Made by a program: the position numbers and the translations under genes. Source: Salinibacterium sp. PAMC 21357 (GTDB lineage Bacteria; Actinomycetota; Actinomycetes; Actinomycetales; Microbacteriaceae). Taken from it: a stretch of 64,000 nt of DNA. The stretch is from NCBI RefSeq assembly GCF_000247645.1, contig NZ_AHWA01000006.1, positions 62,001-126,000 of the forward strand, given 5' to 3'. Below are positions 25,005-33,043 of the stretch, piece by piece (positions within the stretch are counted from its first letter, which is position 1; every line of letters starts with the position of its first letter). The notes under the pieces were generated by a model. It had not been told where the DNA came from. It did no database searches and saw nothing but the letters and a program-made list of their open reading frames with translations.

Positions 25005-26276
25005 CTAGCCGCCTAGGGCAGTCTTGACATTCTTCAATGCAGTGGACCAGGCATCAGCCGCAGGTTCTTCACCGTTCTCGACCTGCGAAAGCGAGTTCAA
25101 GATCGCGGTGTCGATGATGCGCTGCTGCGGGCCTTCGAAGATCGGCTCGATGGACGCCACGCTGTTCGCGTAGATCGGCCCGACGGGGGCATCGTTGAAG
25201 AACTCACTGGTGAAGTTCTGGATGTCCTCGGTGTCGTAGAGTTCCGGGGTCGACGGGAAGTTGCCGTGGGCCTGGAAGATCTCGAGCTGACGCTCCGGCG
25301 ACATGAGCCACTCGATGAAGGCGAATGCCTCTTCGGGGTGGTCTGACTTAGCAGGGATAGCGAGCTGGCTACCGCCCCAGTTGCCGGCGTTCTCGGGAAC
25401 CGCTGCGATATCCCACTTCCCTGACGTGTCTGGCGCCTGCTGGGAGATGTACGTCATCATCCACGCGGGAGCGGCAAGCACGGCGAAGTCACCATTGTTC
25501 ATACCGGCATTCCAGGCTTCACTCCACGATGGAGTGCGCGAACTGATGTCCGCATCGATGGCGTCGAGAGCATAGCCAAACGCTTCTTGAACGTCAGGGT
25601 TGGTTTCGTAGATGAGATCATCGTCGCCGTCGCCGTAATACATTTCGCTGCCCTGGCGTACAGCAGGGTTGAAGATCGCGCTGTTGACGTTGTCGATCAT
25701 TCCCTTGCCGGTGGCTGCGCGGTACTCTGCGCCGACTTCGATGAAGTCGTCCCACGTCGGCCACAGGGCGCTTACCTCGTCCCGGTCGCTGGGGAGGCCG
25801 GCGGCCTCGAAGAGGTCGGTGCGGTAGGCCATTGCCAGCCCGCCCACATCGGTCGGGATGCCGACTACCGAGCCGTCAGCGGCGACGCCCTGCGACCAGC
25901 GCCAGTCGAGAAAGCTGCTTTCAATGTCGTCTGAACCGAGAGTGCGCAGATCGACGAAGTTTTGCGGTTGAGCCTTGAACTGAGACATGTAGCCGACTTC
26001 GATCGCCGCGACGTCGGGCCCCTTACCGCCGGCGAGCGCCGTGGTCAGGGCTTGAGCTTGTTCGTCTGAACCGCCAGCATTGGTGACCTTCAGGATAATG
26101 TTGGGATTCTCTTCTTGGTACGTTGCGAATGCTTCGTCGAGGCCCATGCCACCGAAAGTCCAGACGTCGAGAGTGATCTTGCCATCGGTGTCACCTCCGC
26201 CCGAGGAACATCCGGCAAGAAGCGCAAGTGCTGCGCCTCCGGCGATCACTGTTCTGGCAAATTTTTTCGCTGTCAT
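25005..26276 (-). CDS. Carbohydrate ABC transporter substrate-binding lipoprotein
   Basis: Extracytoplasmic solute-binding protein (family 1), 423 residues. Signal peptide MTAKKFARTVIAGGAALALL ends in the lipobox LLAGC, so the mature protein is lipid-anchored at Cys. The body shows VWTFGGMGLDEAFATYQEENP near the N-terminus, a typical MalE-like start, and WLMSPERQLEIFQAHGNFPS near the C-terminus, a common hinge and ligand region. ATG 26276 is preferred because GGAGG lies five bases upstream; the in-frame GTG at 26288 is on that site. First gene of the beta-glucoside operon; the ligand is probably a beta-linked oligosaccharide, inferred from the GH3 gene. Confidence 0.93.
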   Translation of the reverse strand: MTAKKFARTVIAGGAALALLAGCSSGGGDTDGKITLDVWTFGGMGLDEAFATYQEENPNIILKVTNAGGSDEQAQALTTALAGGKGPDVAAIEVGYMSQFKAQPQNFVDLRTLGSDDIESSFLDWRWSQGVAADGSVVGIPTDVGGLAMAYRTDLFEAAGLPSDRDEVSALWPTWDDFIEVGAEYRAATGKGMIDNVNSAIFNPAVRQGSEMYYGDGDDDLIYETNPDVQEAFGYALDAIDADISSRTPSWSEAWNAGMNNGDFAVLAAPAWMMTYISQQAPDTSGKWDIAAVPENAGNWGGSQLAIPAKSDHPEEAFAFIEWLMSPERQLEIFQAHGNFPSTPELYDTEDIQNFTSEFFNDAPVGPIYANSVASIEPIFEGPQQRIIDTAILNSLSQVENGEEPAADAWSTALKNVKTALGG

Positions 26277-26351
26277 TGCATCCTCCACATTGAGGTGTGA
26301 TTGGGAATTACGGGGGCATCCATCTCGGTGGCGATGCTCGAGATTTGTTCG

Positions 26352-26365
26352 AGGAAGCGCTTCCT
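26352..26365. promoter_or_regulatory. Palindrome AGGAAGCGCTTCCT, LacI-type operator
   Basis: A perfect 14-bp palindrome with central CG, the typical architecture for LacI/GalR family sites. It lies 76 bases upstream of the binding-protein start and about 130 upstream of the divergent LacI gene. On the minus strand it follows a TATAC box (around 26383-26387), so it would block transcription of the sugar operon. Confidence 0.7.
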
Positions 26366-26493
26366 TGATGGGGTGATGCCACCGTATAGGGTTATGTGGG
26401 GAAAGACAACAAAAAGATTATGCTTCTCAAAAATTCGCGCCGATCGTCGGTGCGCATTCCACAAATTGATGCGATGCGGGGGATGATGTGCAG

Positions 26494-27495
26494 ATGGTTA
26501 CCCTCGACGACGTCGCGCGCGAAGCCGGTGTATCGCGCACCACGGCCTCTCGGGCGATCAATGGCAAGCTCACTGTGCACCCTGAGCGGATATCGGCAGT
26601 GCAGCGCGCAGCCGAGAAGCTCGGTTTTCGCCCCAATCCGGCAGCCCGCTCATTGGCTCGCGGCAAACACGACTCGGTCGCGCTCATCGTCTCAGAAACG
26701 AACATCGAGGGAATGACCAACTCCTTCTTTGCGATGGCGCTGCACGGAGCCATCCGCGAGATCGCAAAATCGGATCAGCAACTTGTCATGCTTCTGAGGG
26801 CAAACGACGAAAGCGACGAGAAGTTCCTGCGCTTTCTCGAAGCGAGTCACGTCGACGGGGCCATGGTGATTCTCGAATCGCACAACACAGAGCTTCCCCG
26901 CTTGCTCGCTCAGTCAGCTCTCCCCGTCGTCTTCCTGGGACGGCCCGCCGAGTCAGTCAACTCTTCGCTGTCCTACATCGACTCCGACAACGTCGGTGGC
27001 AGCAGGCTCGCCGCCGAAGCGCTCATCGCTGCCGGCCGCCGCCGCATCGGCGTCATCACCGGGCCTAGCGGCATGGGGGTCACTCAAGACCGCCTCCGAG
27101 GGTTCCAACTGGCCCTCGATGCTCACGGCCTCGATAGTTCACTCATTGCCGAGTCGAACTTTCAGACAGCCGGCGGCGCGGAAGCAATGCAGTCGCTTCT
27201 TGACCAGCATCCCGACCTTGATGGCGTTTTCGTGATGTCAGACCTGATGGCGGCCGGAGCCGTGGGAACTCTCAAAGCGCGAGGTCGTCGAGTGCCCGAA
27301 GACATCTCTCTTGTGTCCTTCGACGACACGGTAATCGCGACAACTCTCGAACCTCGGCTCACCACTGTGAGGCAACCGCTGGAACAATTGGGTGCTCGAA
27401 TGGTGACAGCACTCGCGGAACTCATCGCGACTCCGAACGGGGCGGCGATCCGTGACACTCTCCCGACGTCACTGGTGCGGCGAGACTCCGTCTGA
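26494..27495 (+). CDS. LacI family transcriptional regulator
   Basis: Repressor of 333 residues. The DNA-binding helix-turn-helix VTLDDVAREAGVSRTTASRAING is at the extreme N-terminus with hinge AARSLARGKHDSVALIVSE, then a periplasmic-binding-protein-like sensor domain; SDLMAAGAVGTLKARGRRVPED and SFDDTVIATTLEP are typical. ATG 26494 has GGGGGA about ten bases upstream; GTG 26488 two codons earlier is possible. Divergent from the sugar ABC and GH3 operon, so it most likely binds the palindrome at 26352-26365 and releases it on a beta-glucoside-derived inducer. Confidence 0.93.
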   Translation: MVTLDDVAREAGVSRTTASRAINGKLTVHPERISAVQRAAEKLGFRPNPAARSLARGKHDSVALIVSETNIEGMTNSFFAMALHGAIREIAKSDQQLVMLLRANDESDEKFLRFLEASHVDGAMVILESHNTELPRLLAQSALPVVFLGRPAESVNSSLSYIDSDNVGGSRLAAEALIAAGRRRIGVITGPSGMGVTQDRLRGFQLALDAHGLDSSLIAESNFQTAGGAEAMQSLLDQHPDLDGVFVMSDLMAAGAVGTLKARGRRVPEDISLVSFDDTVIATTLEPRLTTVRQPLEQLGARMVTALAELIATPNGAAIRDTLPTSLVRRDSV

Positions 27496-27535
27496 CGCTT
27501 GATAGGTGCTGGCGGCATCCGGAATCCGCCAATTG

Positions 27536-27549
27536 GCGGGTGCGCCTGC
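27536..27549. terminator. Palindrome CCGCCAATTGGCGG downstream of lacI gene
   Basis: Perfect 14-bp palindrome 41 bases after the LacI stop and 77 before the next gene. As RNA it forms a five-bp GC stem with an AATT loop but has no T-run. It may be a weak terminator or an operator for the following oxidoreductase gene. Confidence 0.35.
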
Positions 27550-27625
27550 TGCAATCGTGGAATAGCGGATGCGCGACTACGGTTTTGCCTAAGGACGCGA
27601 TCGGCGTCACAGCGAAAGGGAGCTC

Positions 27626-28693
27626 GTGAATCAGCAGGTTCAGTTTGGACTCGGCACATTTGGCGACGTCACGGTAGACGAAAATGGCGCGCCGCTCAGT
27701 CAGGCGCAGGTCATCCGCAATGTTGTTGCTGAGGGAGTGCTGGCCGACAAGCTCGGCGTCGATTACTTCGGTGTGGGCGAGCACCACCGCGACGACTTCG
27801 CGATCACTGCTCCCGAGACCGTCCTGGGCGCGCTGGCGGCGGCGACGACGAACATCCAGCTGGGCTCTGCCGTAACAGTCTTGAGCTCGGACGATCCGGT
27901 GCGCGTCTACGAACGATTTGCCACCGTGGATGCCCTGTCGAATGGCCGCGCGGAGATCATCCTCGGTCGCGGCTCCTTCACCGAGTCGTTCCCGCTGTTT
28001 GGCTACAACCTCGCCGACTACGAAACTCTGTTTGCCGAGAAGCTCGACCTCTTCTCCGAGCTCATCAAGGAAGAACCGGTCACGTGGTCCGGTACTCTTC
28101 GCGCCGGACTTGAGAGCCAAGAAGTCTTTCCCCGCACCGAATCCGGCTCTCTCAAGACATGGATCGGTGTTGGCGGAAGCCCAGAATCCGTCGTACGGGC
28201 AGCCCGCTACGGGATGCCGTTGGTCTTGGCGATCATCGGCGGCCAGCCCGAACGATTCGCACCCTATGCCGAACTCTTCCACCGCGCGCTGGCCGAGCTT
28301 GGGCAGCCCGACCTTCCCGTTGCCGTTCACTCTCCCGGCTACATCACGGACTCTGACGACAGGGTCGTCGAGGAACTGTGGCCGCACTACAAGGTGATGC
28401 GCGACCGCATCGGTCGCGACCGTGGCTGGCCAGAGTCGAGCGTTGACGAATTCATTGGCGAAGTGAAGCACGGCTCCATGTACGCCGGATCGCCGGAGAC
28501 CGTAGCGCAGAAGATAGCGAAGACTATTTCTGCGCTCGGCATCCAACGATTCGACATGAAGTACAGCGCCGGAACCCTGCCTCACGAGCGCATGATGCGC
28601 AGTATTGAGTTATATGCGACCGAGGTTATTCCTCGCGTGCGGGAGCTGCTGGCCGACGACGCTGGCGCCTCGACCGCACAATCATCACGATAA
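27626..28693 (+). CDS. LLM class flavin-dependent oxidoreductase (luciferase-like)
   Basis: Flavin-dependent monooxygenase/oxidoreductase of 355 residues, bacterial luciferase-like barrel. N-terminal FGLGTFGDVTVDENG, then DYFGVGEHHRDDFAITAPE, a signature of this group, and GRGSFTESFPLFGYNLADY. GTG 27626 has AAAGGGAG upstream. It stands alone after the LacI gene. Its last 68 bases overlap the 3' end of the convergent DUF4349 lipoprotein gene. The substrate cannot be read; alkanal or FMNH2-linked sulfur or xenobiotic oxidation are typical of the superfamily. Confidence 0.88.
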   Translation: MNQQVQFGLGTFGDVTVDENGAPLSQAQVIRNVVAEGVLADKLGVDYFGVGEHHRDDFAITAPETVLGALAAATTNIQLGSAVTVLSSDDPVRVYERFATVDALSNGRAEIILGRGSFTESFPLFGYNLADYETLFAEKLDLFSELIKEEPVTWSGTLRAGLESQEVFPRTESGSLKTWIGVGGSPESVVRAARYGMPLVLAIIGGQPERFAPYAELFHRALAELGQPDLPVAVHSPGYITDSDDRVVEELWPHYKVMRDRIGRDRGWPESSVDEFIGEVKHGSMYAGSPETVAQKIAKTISALGIQRFDMKYSAGTLPHERMMRSIELYATEVIPRVRELLADDAGASTAQSSR

Positions 28694-29519
28694 CTCCGGC
28701 GACAACTGCGCCCAAGATCAACCACGGCACGAGCACGCCAACCAGAACCAGAAGTCCAGCAAAGAATGCGACGAAGCCGGCCCAGCCAGCGATCAGTCCA
28801 TCAAGGAAGCTGTCAGGCTCGATGCTCGGCGCGTCAGCGACCGAGATGAGGCTCAGGGTAATCGTCGACATCGCGACTTGGTCGTCGAAGTAACGCTTCT
28901 GTGATTTCAGGCTTTCGAGTTCACCTTGACGACCCGAGATTGCCGTCTCTAGCTGGATGAGGGTCTCGGTGTCTTCGGCCTTAGTGAGTAGGGCGAGCAA
29001 TCGTTCAACGGAGGCGTCGAGGGCCGTAATGCGCGCCTCAAGATCGCGCGACTCCATCGTGACATCGACCGCGTTGATCGACACTTCGTGAAGAGTGCCC
29101 AGTTCCTTGAACTTGTCGAGAGTGGCAGTGAGGTCGGAGGCGGGAATGCGCAACGTCAGCGTAGAGCTGCCGCGATCGCCATCGTGCGGGGCATACTCAT
29201 TGCGCCCATCAACTCGGCCGCCCACTGACTCGGTAATGCGAATCGCATCCGCGGTGGCGTCATCGGGGGCTTCCACCGTCACCGACATATAGCCAGTGGT
29301 GATGACCTCTCGTTCAGTGTCTTGCATGACGGTGTCGTTGAACGCGGTGCCATCAGCAATCGGGGCATTCGCGCCTTCGGTGACGCGGCCGTCGGATGCT
29401 TGGTCAACGAGATACTCCTGCGACTCGGCAGTGTCGACCGTGCTCACCCCGGCCGAGCATCCGGCAAGAGTGAGAGCGGAAAGTGCAATTGCTGTGGTGA
29501 TGAATAGTGTGCGCCTCAT
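28626..29519 (-). CDS. DUF4349 domain lipoprotein
   Basis: 297-residue envelope protein. The signal peptide MRRTLFITTAIALSALTLAG ends in lipobox LAGC. Then a ~50-residue linker, a DUF4349 core (ITTGYMSVTVEAPDDATADA through LRIPASDLTATLDKFKELG), a predicted coiled coil (residues ~165-220, many Leu/Glu/Lys heptads), and a C-terminal hydrophobic region of ~45 residues ending in a basic tail [16 protein letters not shown]. It is thus anchored at both ends, spanning the outer face of the membrane. Function unknown. TAAGTT lies six bases before ATG 29519. The gene converges on, and overlaps by 68 bases, the LLM oxidoreductase gene. Confidence 0.88.
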   Translation of the reverse strand: MRRTLFITTAIALSALTLAGCSAGVSTVDTAESQEYLVDQASDGRVTEGANAPIADGTAFNDTVMQDTEREVITTGYMSVTVEAPDDATADAIRITESVGGRVDGRNEYAPHDGDRGSSTLTLRIPASDLTATLDKFKELGTLHEVSINAVDVTMESRDLEARITALDASVERLLALLTKAEDTETLIQLETAISGRQGELESLKSQKRYFDDQVAMSTITLSLISVADAPSIEPDSFLDGLIAGWAGFVAFFAGLLVLVGVLVPWLILGAVVAGVIVMIVRSRRQRRRPAAPAREE

Positions 29520-29525
29520 GCAATC

Positions 29526-29531
29526 AACTTA
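29526..29531 (-). promoter_or_regulatory. -10 element TAAGTT before DUF4349 lipoprotein
   Basis: On the minus strand TAAGTT is followed by GATTGC and then ATG 29519; there is no Shine-Dalgarno sequence, so a leaderless start is likely. Confidence 0.45.
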
Positions 29532-29739
29532 GAGCCGTAGCCCCCGCAAAAACTACCCAACGTTTTACACTTTTCGCTCGTCACCGGCGCCACGTGAGAA
29601 AACTCGAGCTTGACGTTCTCTGAGAGCTGGCTTGGTCTTGGATGGGAACTAGGAGCGGCTGGCGCGCGTGTGGGTATCGTGAACTTGTGCCATTACACGG
29701 GCACGAGAAGCCAAGGATTATCAATTATCTGGAGGAATC

Positions 29740-29952
29740 ATGGGTCTCTTAGACAATGCCAAGGACGCCAGCGAAGCAACGGCCAAAAGGGTCGGAGAGT
29801 TCGTCGATGACACCAAGGAACGCGTGAGCGATTCCGTTGATCAGGCAAAGGCCGACGCTGAGGTTTCGAAAGCTCAGGCCGACCTCGAACGAGCCGAAGC
29901 CGAGAGCGAAGCCACCAAGATCAAGAACGAGTACAAAGAAGACTTGCGCTAA
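29740..29952 (+). CDS. Small charged coiled-coil protein, hypothetical
   Basis: 70 residues, rich in Glu, Lys, Asp and Ala with no aromatic cluster: MGLLDNAKDASEATAKRVGE to the C-terminal KIKNEYKEDLR. The pattern predicts one long amphipathic helix resembling LEA/CsbD-like stress proteins, without clear homology that I can name. A perfect GGAGG at 29731-29735 lies four bases before ATG 29740, so it is likely well translated. A strong hairpin follows 14 bases after its stop, so it is a single-gene transcript. Possible role in stress protection; unproven. Confidence 0.75.
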   Translation: MGLLDNAKDASEATAKRVGEFVDDTKERVSDSVDQAKADAEVSKAQADLERAEAESEATKIKNEYKEDLR

Positions 29953-29966
29953 ATAGACGCTTCCCG

Positions 29967-29993
29967 GTATCCCAGCCACTCTGGCTGGGATAC
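29967..29993 (+). terminator. Strong terminator hairpin after small gene
   Basis: GTATCCCAGCC (29967-29977) pairs perfectly with GGCTGGGATAC (29983-29993) around ACTCT. The 11-bp stem lies between the small gene and the hydrolase. Its distal arm overlaps the -10 of the next gene. Confidence 0.75.
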
Positions 29994-29994
29994 T
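29989..29994 (+). promoter_or_regulatory. -10 element GATACT embedded in terminator arm
   Basis: GATACT is followed by AGGGGC and ATG 30001, the leaderless spacing seen elsewhere. It shares bases with the right arm of the hairpin at 29967-29993, so termination and initiation signals overlap. Confidence 0.4.
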
Positions 29995-30000
29995 AGGGGC

Positions 30001-30840
30001 ATGGCTTTCTGGAGAACGATTCGGCGAACAATCCGGCGAACGCTCTTTCGGTCGAGAGCTCCGCTCCTGAATATTGCCAGCGACGTGGGCGAAGGGCCCG
30101 TGATTCTCCTTCTTCACGGCATCGCATCGTCGGCCGCAACATTCGCCCACGTCGTTCCGCAACTCTCTGACCACTACCGGTGCATCTCCCTCGACCTTCT
30201 CGGGTTTGGCGAGTCTCCGAGCCCCGAAGAGTCGAACTTCACGATTGAGGAGCACGTCGCCGCGATCGCCGTGACGGTGCACTCGCTCAAGCTCGATGCC
30301 CCCTTCATCCTGGTTGGGCATTCCTTGGGCAGCCTGCTCGCCGCCCGATTCACGGCGACCTACCCTCGCGAGGTCAGCCGACTCGTGTTGGTCAGCCCAC
30401 CGATTTACGTTCCCGCCAGCCAGATCGGTGATCCGCTGATTCGCGCGCGAATCGGCGCCTACATGCGTGCTTACGAATTTTTGCGCACTAACAAAGAATT
30501 CACGATGGCCACCGTTGATACGCTGCGTCGATTATTTCAACTCGACGACATCCTCGATGTTTCAGAACACAACTGGCGAGCATTCGGGTTGAGCCTGCAG
30601 AACTGCATAGAACAGCAGACGACCGTGAGCGACATTGCTGCCGTTCGCGTGCCGATCGATGTTGTCTACGGCTCCCTCGATCAGTTCATCGCGCCCGGAA
30701 CGATGCGCATCATCGAACAAATGCGCCACGTGACCATGCACAAAGTGGAGGCGAACGACCACCTCGTGCGCAAGCGTCTCGCGCGCCGTCTTGTTCAAGT
30801 AATTACCGCCGACCGTGAGGTCGCGGCCAAAAACAAGTAG
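30001..30840 (+). CDS. Alpha/beta hydrolase
   Basis: Cytosolic alpha/beta hydrolase of 279 residues; the N-terminal ~20 residues are strongly basic (RTIRRTIRRTLFRSR). Motifs: ILLLHGIASSAATF (oxyanion), LDLLGFGESPSP, nucleophile elbow GHSLGS with Ser108, VYGSLDQFIAPG (acid) and NDHLV (His). This is the epoxide hydrolase/esterase/haloperoxidase type. It directly follows the terminator of the small gene and is followed 28 bases later by a monooxygenase gene, so both may share a transcript. A ring-cleavage or ester substrate downstream of the monooxygenase is possible but speculative. Confidence 0.85.
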   Translation: MAFWRTIRRTIRRTLFRSRAPLLNIASDVGEGPVILLLHGIASSAATFAHVVPQLSDHYRCISLDLLGFGESPSPEESNFTIEEHVAAIAVTVHSLKLDAPFILVGHSLGSLLAARFTATYPREVSRLVLVSPPIYVPASQIGDPLIRARIGAYMRAYEFLRTNKEFTMATVDTLRRLFQLDDILDVSEHNWRAFGLSLQNCIEQQTTVSDIAAVRVPIDVVYGSLDQFIAPGTMRIIEQMRHVTMHKVEANDHLVRKRLARRLVQVITADREVAAKNK

Positions 30841-30868
30841 CGTTGGAGGCGTAGCGGAGGGAGCCCTC

Positions 30869-32116
30869 ATGGCGCAGAAACTCGACACCACGGTCTGTAT
30901 TGCGGGCGGCGGACCAGCGGGAATTGTGGCCGGGCTCATCCTCGCACGAGCCGGTATCGACGTTGTCGTGCTAGAGAAACATGCCGACTTTCTTCGAGAC
31001 TTTCGCGGTGACACCGTGCACCCGTCCACCCTGAACCTCCTGGATCAGCTGGGCCTGGGGGCGACAGCGAAAGCGATCGAGCACAGCGAACTTTCGACGC
31101 TTGATGCCGTGATTGACGGCATCCGCGTTCGCGCCGTCGACTTCACTTCGCTTCCCGGACCGCACCGCTACGTCACGCTCATGCCGCAGTGGGATCTGCT
31201 CAACATGCTCGTCGACGAAGCACACCAGCAGCCGTCTTTTCAGCTGGTGCTAGAAGCCACAGCCCACTCGGAAATTCAGGAAAACGGACGCGTGGTCGGT
31301 GTCGAAGCGACGACACCAGCTGGTGCGCTGAGCGTCAGGGCGGCGCTGACGATAGCGGCAGACGGGCGCGATTCTGCGGTGCGCGACAGCCTTGGCTTGG
31401 TGCCCGTTGACTACGGTGTTCCCATCGATGTGCTGTGGTTTCGAGTACCACGGCCGACGAAACCGATGCGGGATACTCTGGCGAACGTGCGAGCCGGTTC
31501 CGCGCTCGTCACGATTCCCCGCCCCGGCTATTTTCAGTGCGGGCTCCTTATTCGCAAAGGCACTTTTCCTGAATTTCAGCGGCGCGGGATCACCGCGTTT
31601 CGCCGAAAAGTTGCAGGGATCGCTCCTCGCCTCACCGATGTCACCGCTGCTATAAGCAACTTTGACGATGTGAAACTCCTCTCCGTTCAGATCAATCGCC
31701 TTCACGAGTGGTCAGTGCCGGGAGCGCTCTGCATCGGGGATGCCGCGCATGCCATGTCGCCCGCGTTCGGCGTTGGCATCAACTATGCGATTCAGGATGC
31801 GGTCGCGCTGGCAAACACACTTGTTCCCGTGCTGCGCAAACACGGAACGGATGCCGCAGCGATCGACGCGGTATGTGCTGCCGTGCAGCGCCGCCGCGCT
31901 CTGCCCACCGCGCTCATGCAGCGCCTGCAACGCGGAGCCCACCGGCTGATCGACAGCGCGACGACTCGCACCGTGATCCATAATCCGCCACGGCTGCGGG
32001 AACGTTTCGTCATCGCGGCGGTGCTGCCACGCATCCGCCCCGTTTTGGCTCGGATCGTCGGCTACGGCTTTCGCCCCGAACGCATTGCGCGCGGAGTATT
32101 GAGATCGCGCCGCTAG
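30869..32116 (+). CDS. FAD-dependent monooxygenase, UbiH/PHBH type
   Basis: Flavoprotein hydroxylase of 415 residues. FAD fingerprint CIAGGGPAGIVAGLILARAG at residues ~9-28, NADPH-region DGRDSAVRDSLG near 170, and the second FAD motif CIGDAAHAMSPAFGVGINYA near 290. The start is ATG 30869 with GGAGGGAG just upstream; the longer frame overlaps the hydrolase gene. Such enzymes hydroxylate aromatic rings or polyketides; a family member at a putative hydrolase suggests degradation of an aromatic compound. Substrate unknown. The C-terminal ~60 residues are rich in Arg. Confidence 0.9.
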   Translation: MAQKLDTTVCIAGGGPAGIVAGLILARAGIDVVVLEKHADFLRDFRGDTVHPSTLNLLDQLGLGATAKAIEHSELSTLDAVIDGIRVRAVDFTSLPGPHRYVTLMPQWDLLNMLVDEAHQQPSFQLVLEATAHSEIQENGRVVGVEATTPAGALSVRAALTIAADGRDSAVRDSLGLVPVDYGVPIDVLWFRVPRPTKPMRDTLANVRAGSALVTIPRPGYFQCGLLIRKGTFPEFQRRGITAFRRKVAGIAPRLTDVTAAISNFDDVKLLSVQINRLHEWSVPGALCIGDAAHAMSPAFGVGINYAIQDAVALANTLVPVLRKHGTDAAAIDAVCAAVQRRRALPTALMQRLQRGAHRLIDSATTRTVIHNPPRLRERFVIAAVLPRIRPVLARIVGYGFRPERIARGVLRSRR

Positions 32117-32167
32117 AGCTGGGCGAAACCGGCCGCGCGAAGACGGGCCGCGCGAAAACCGTTCAAA

Positions 32168-32875
32168 CTAGTAGGTCTCAAGCACCGTGGTGACTGCCCA
32201 CACGACGCTGGCGCCGATGAGTGCAGCGAAGAGCAGCAACCAGATCACCGAGGGGATTCCGGTGCGCTTGAAGAGCAAGTAGGCATCGGAGGTGCTCAAT
32301 TGGTCGCGGCGGCGTGTGTGTACGCCGACGACGGTAGCGAGGCCACGCACGCTACCAACGAGAAGAGCGATGGCAATAACGAGCAGCACATAGCTCTGCT
32401 GCTCAGGAGTAGCCCATACCCAGAGCGCGGCGCTCGCGGCGGCCGAGACGGCGACCACCAAGAAGCCGAACAGGTTGCGGATAACGAGAAGCGTCAACAC
32501 CAGGATCGCGCCGCCCACGAACAGCGCCATCGCCGTGTAGCCCTGCGTGACACACCACAACTGAATGGCGCCGACAATTGCCGGAGCGGGATAGCCGAGC
32601 GATCCGCTAATCGACGAGCCCAGCTTGCCACGCCCACTGCTGACCGCTTCGCCCGAATGATTCATCCGGATCTTCATGCCGTGCACAAAGCGCCCGGTGA
32701 GAATGGCGCCGACCGCGTGCCCGAGTTCGTGCACGAGGGTCGTGAAGAGTCCGAACCATTTCCAGATGGGCTGCGGGATGCTCAACACGGCGGCAGCGGC
32801 CACGATGACGATCAGCAGCGTCGGCGAAATGTCGACGGGGGTCGTGCGGGCCAGAGAGTCGAGAAGGGCATCCAT
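32168..32875 (-). CDS. M50 family metallopeptidase-like membrane protein
   Basis: Integral-membrane zinc peptidase-like protein of 235 residues. The active-site motif is His49-Glu50-x-x-His53 in LVHELGHAVGA within the second hydrophobic segment; about six membrane segments follow. The second zinc ligand motif (LDG in site-2 proteases) is not evident, although GYPAPAIVG near 95 may stand in its place; this resembles the M50B-like group annotated in actinobacteria. It converges on the monooxygenase gene and is divergent from the DUF4956 gene. Role in intramembrane proteolysis is not shown. Confidence 0.82.
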   Translation of the reverse strand: MDALLDSLARTTPVDISPTLLIVIVAAAAVLSIPQPIWKWFGLFTTLVHELGHAVGAILTGRFVHGMKIRMNHSGEAVSSGRGKLGSSISGSLGYPAPAIVGAIQLWCVTQGYTAMALFVGGAILVLTLLVIRNLFGFLVVAVSAAASAALWVWATPEQQSYVLLVIAIALLVGSVRGLATVVGVHTRRRDQLSTSDAYLLFKRTGIPSVIWLLLFAALIGASVVWAVTTVLETY

Positions 32876-33043
32876 GCTCGAATTCTCTCACCTGTGGTAC
32901 TGATGCTTGGCCATTTCGCAGTCTCCCACGCGGCGCGAAGATCGTTCATAGAAACTCCATAGGGTTCTCCGGCTCAATGGGTACCAGTGCAGAACGCACA
33001 CGCACGCGTCGCAGGAACACCGCACCACTACCGGAGCCACACC

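Noticed and set aside
27422-28585. Minus-strand frame of 387 codons opposite the LLM oxidoreductase
   Set aside because: Composition without domains and antisense to a clear luciferase-like protein.
29620-29690. Possible stress-sigma promoter (GGGAAC ... GGGTAT) upstream of the small charged gene
   Set aside because: Spacing and -10 do not fit SigH, ECF or SigB consensus well enough; left as undefined.
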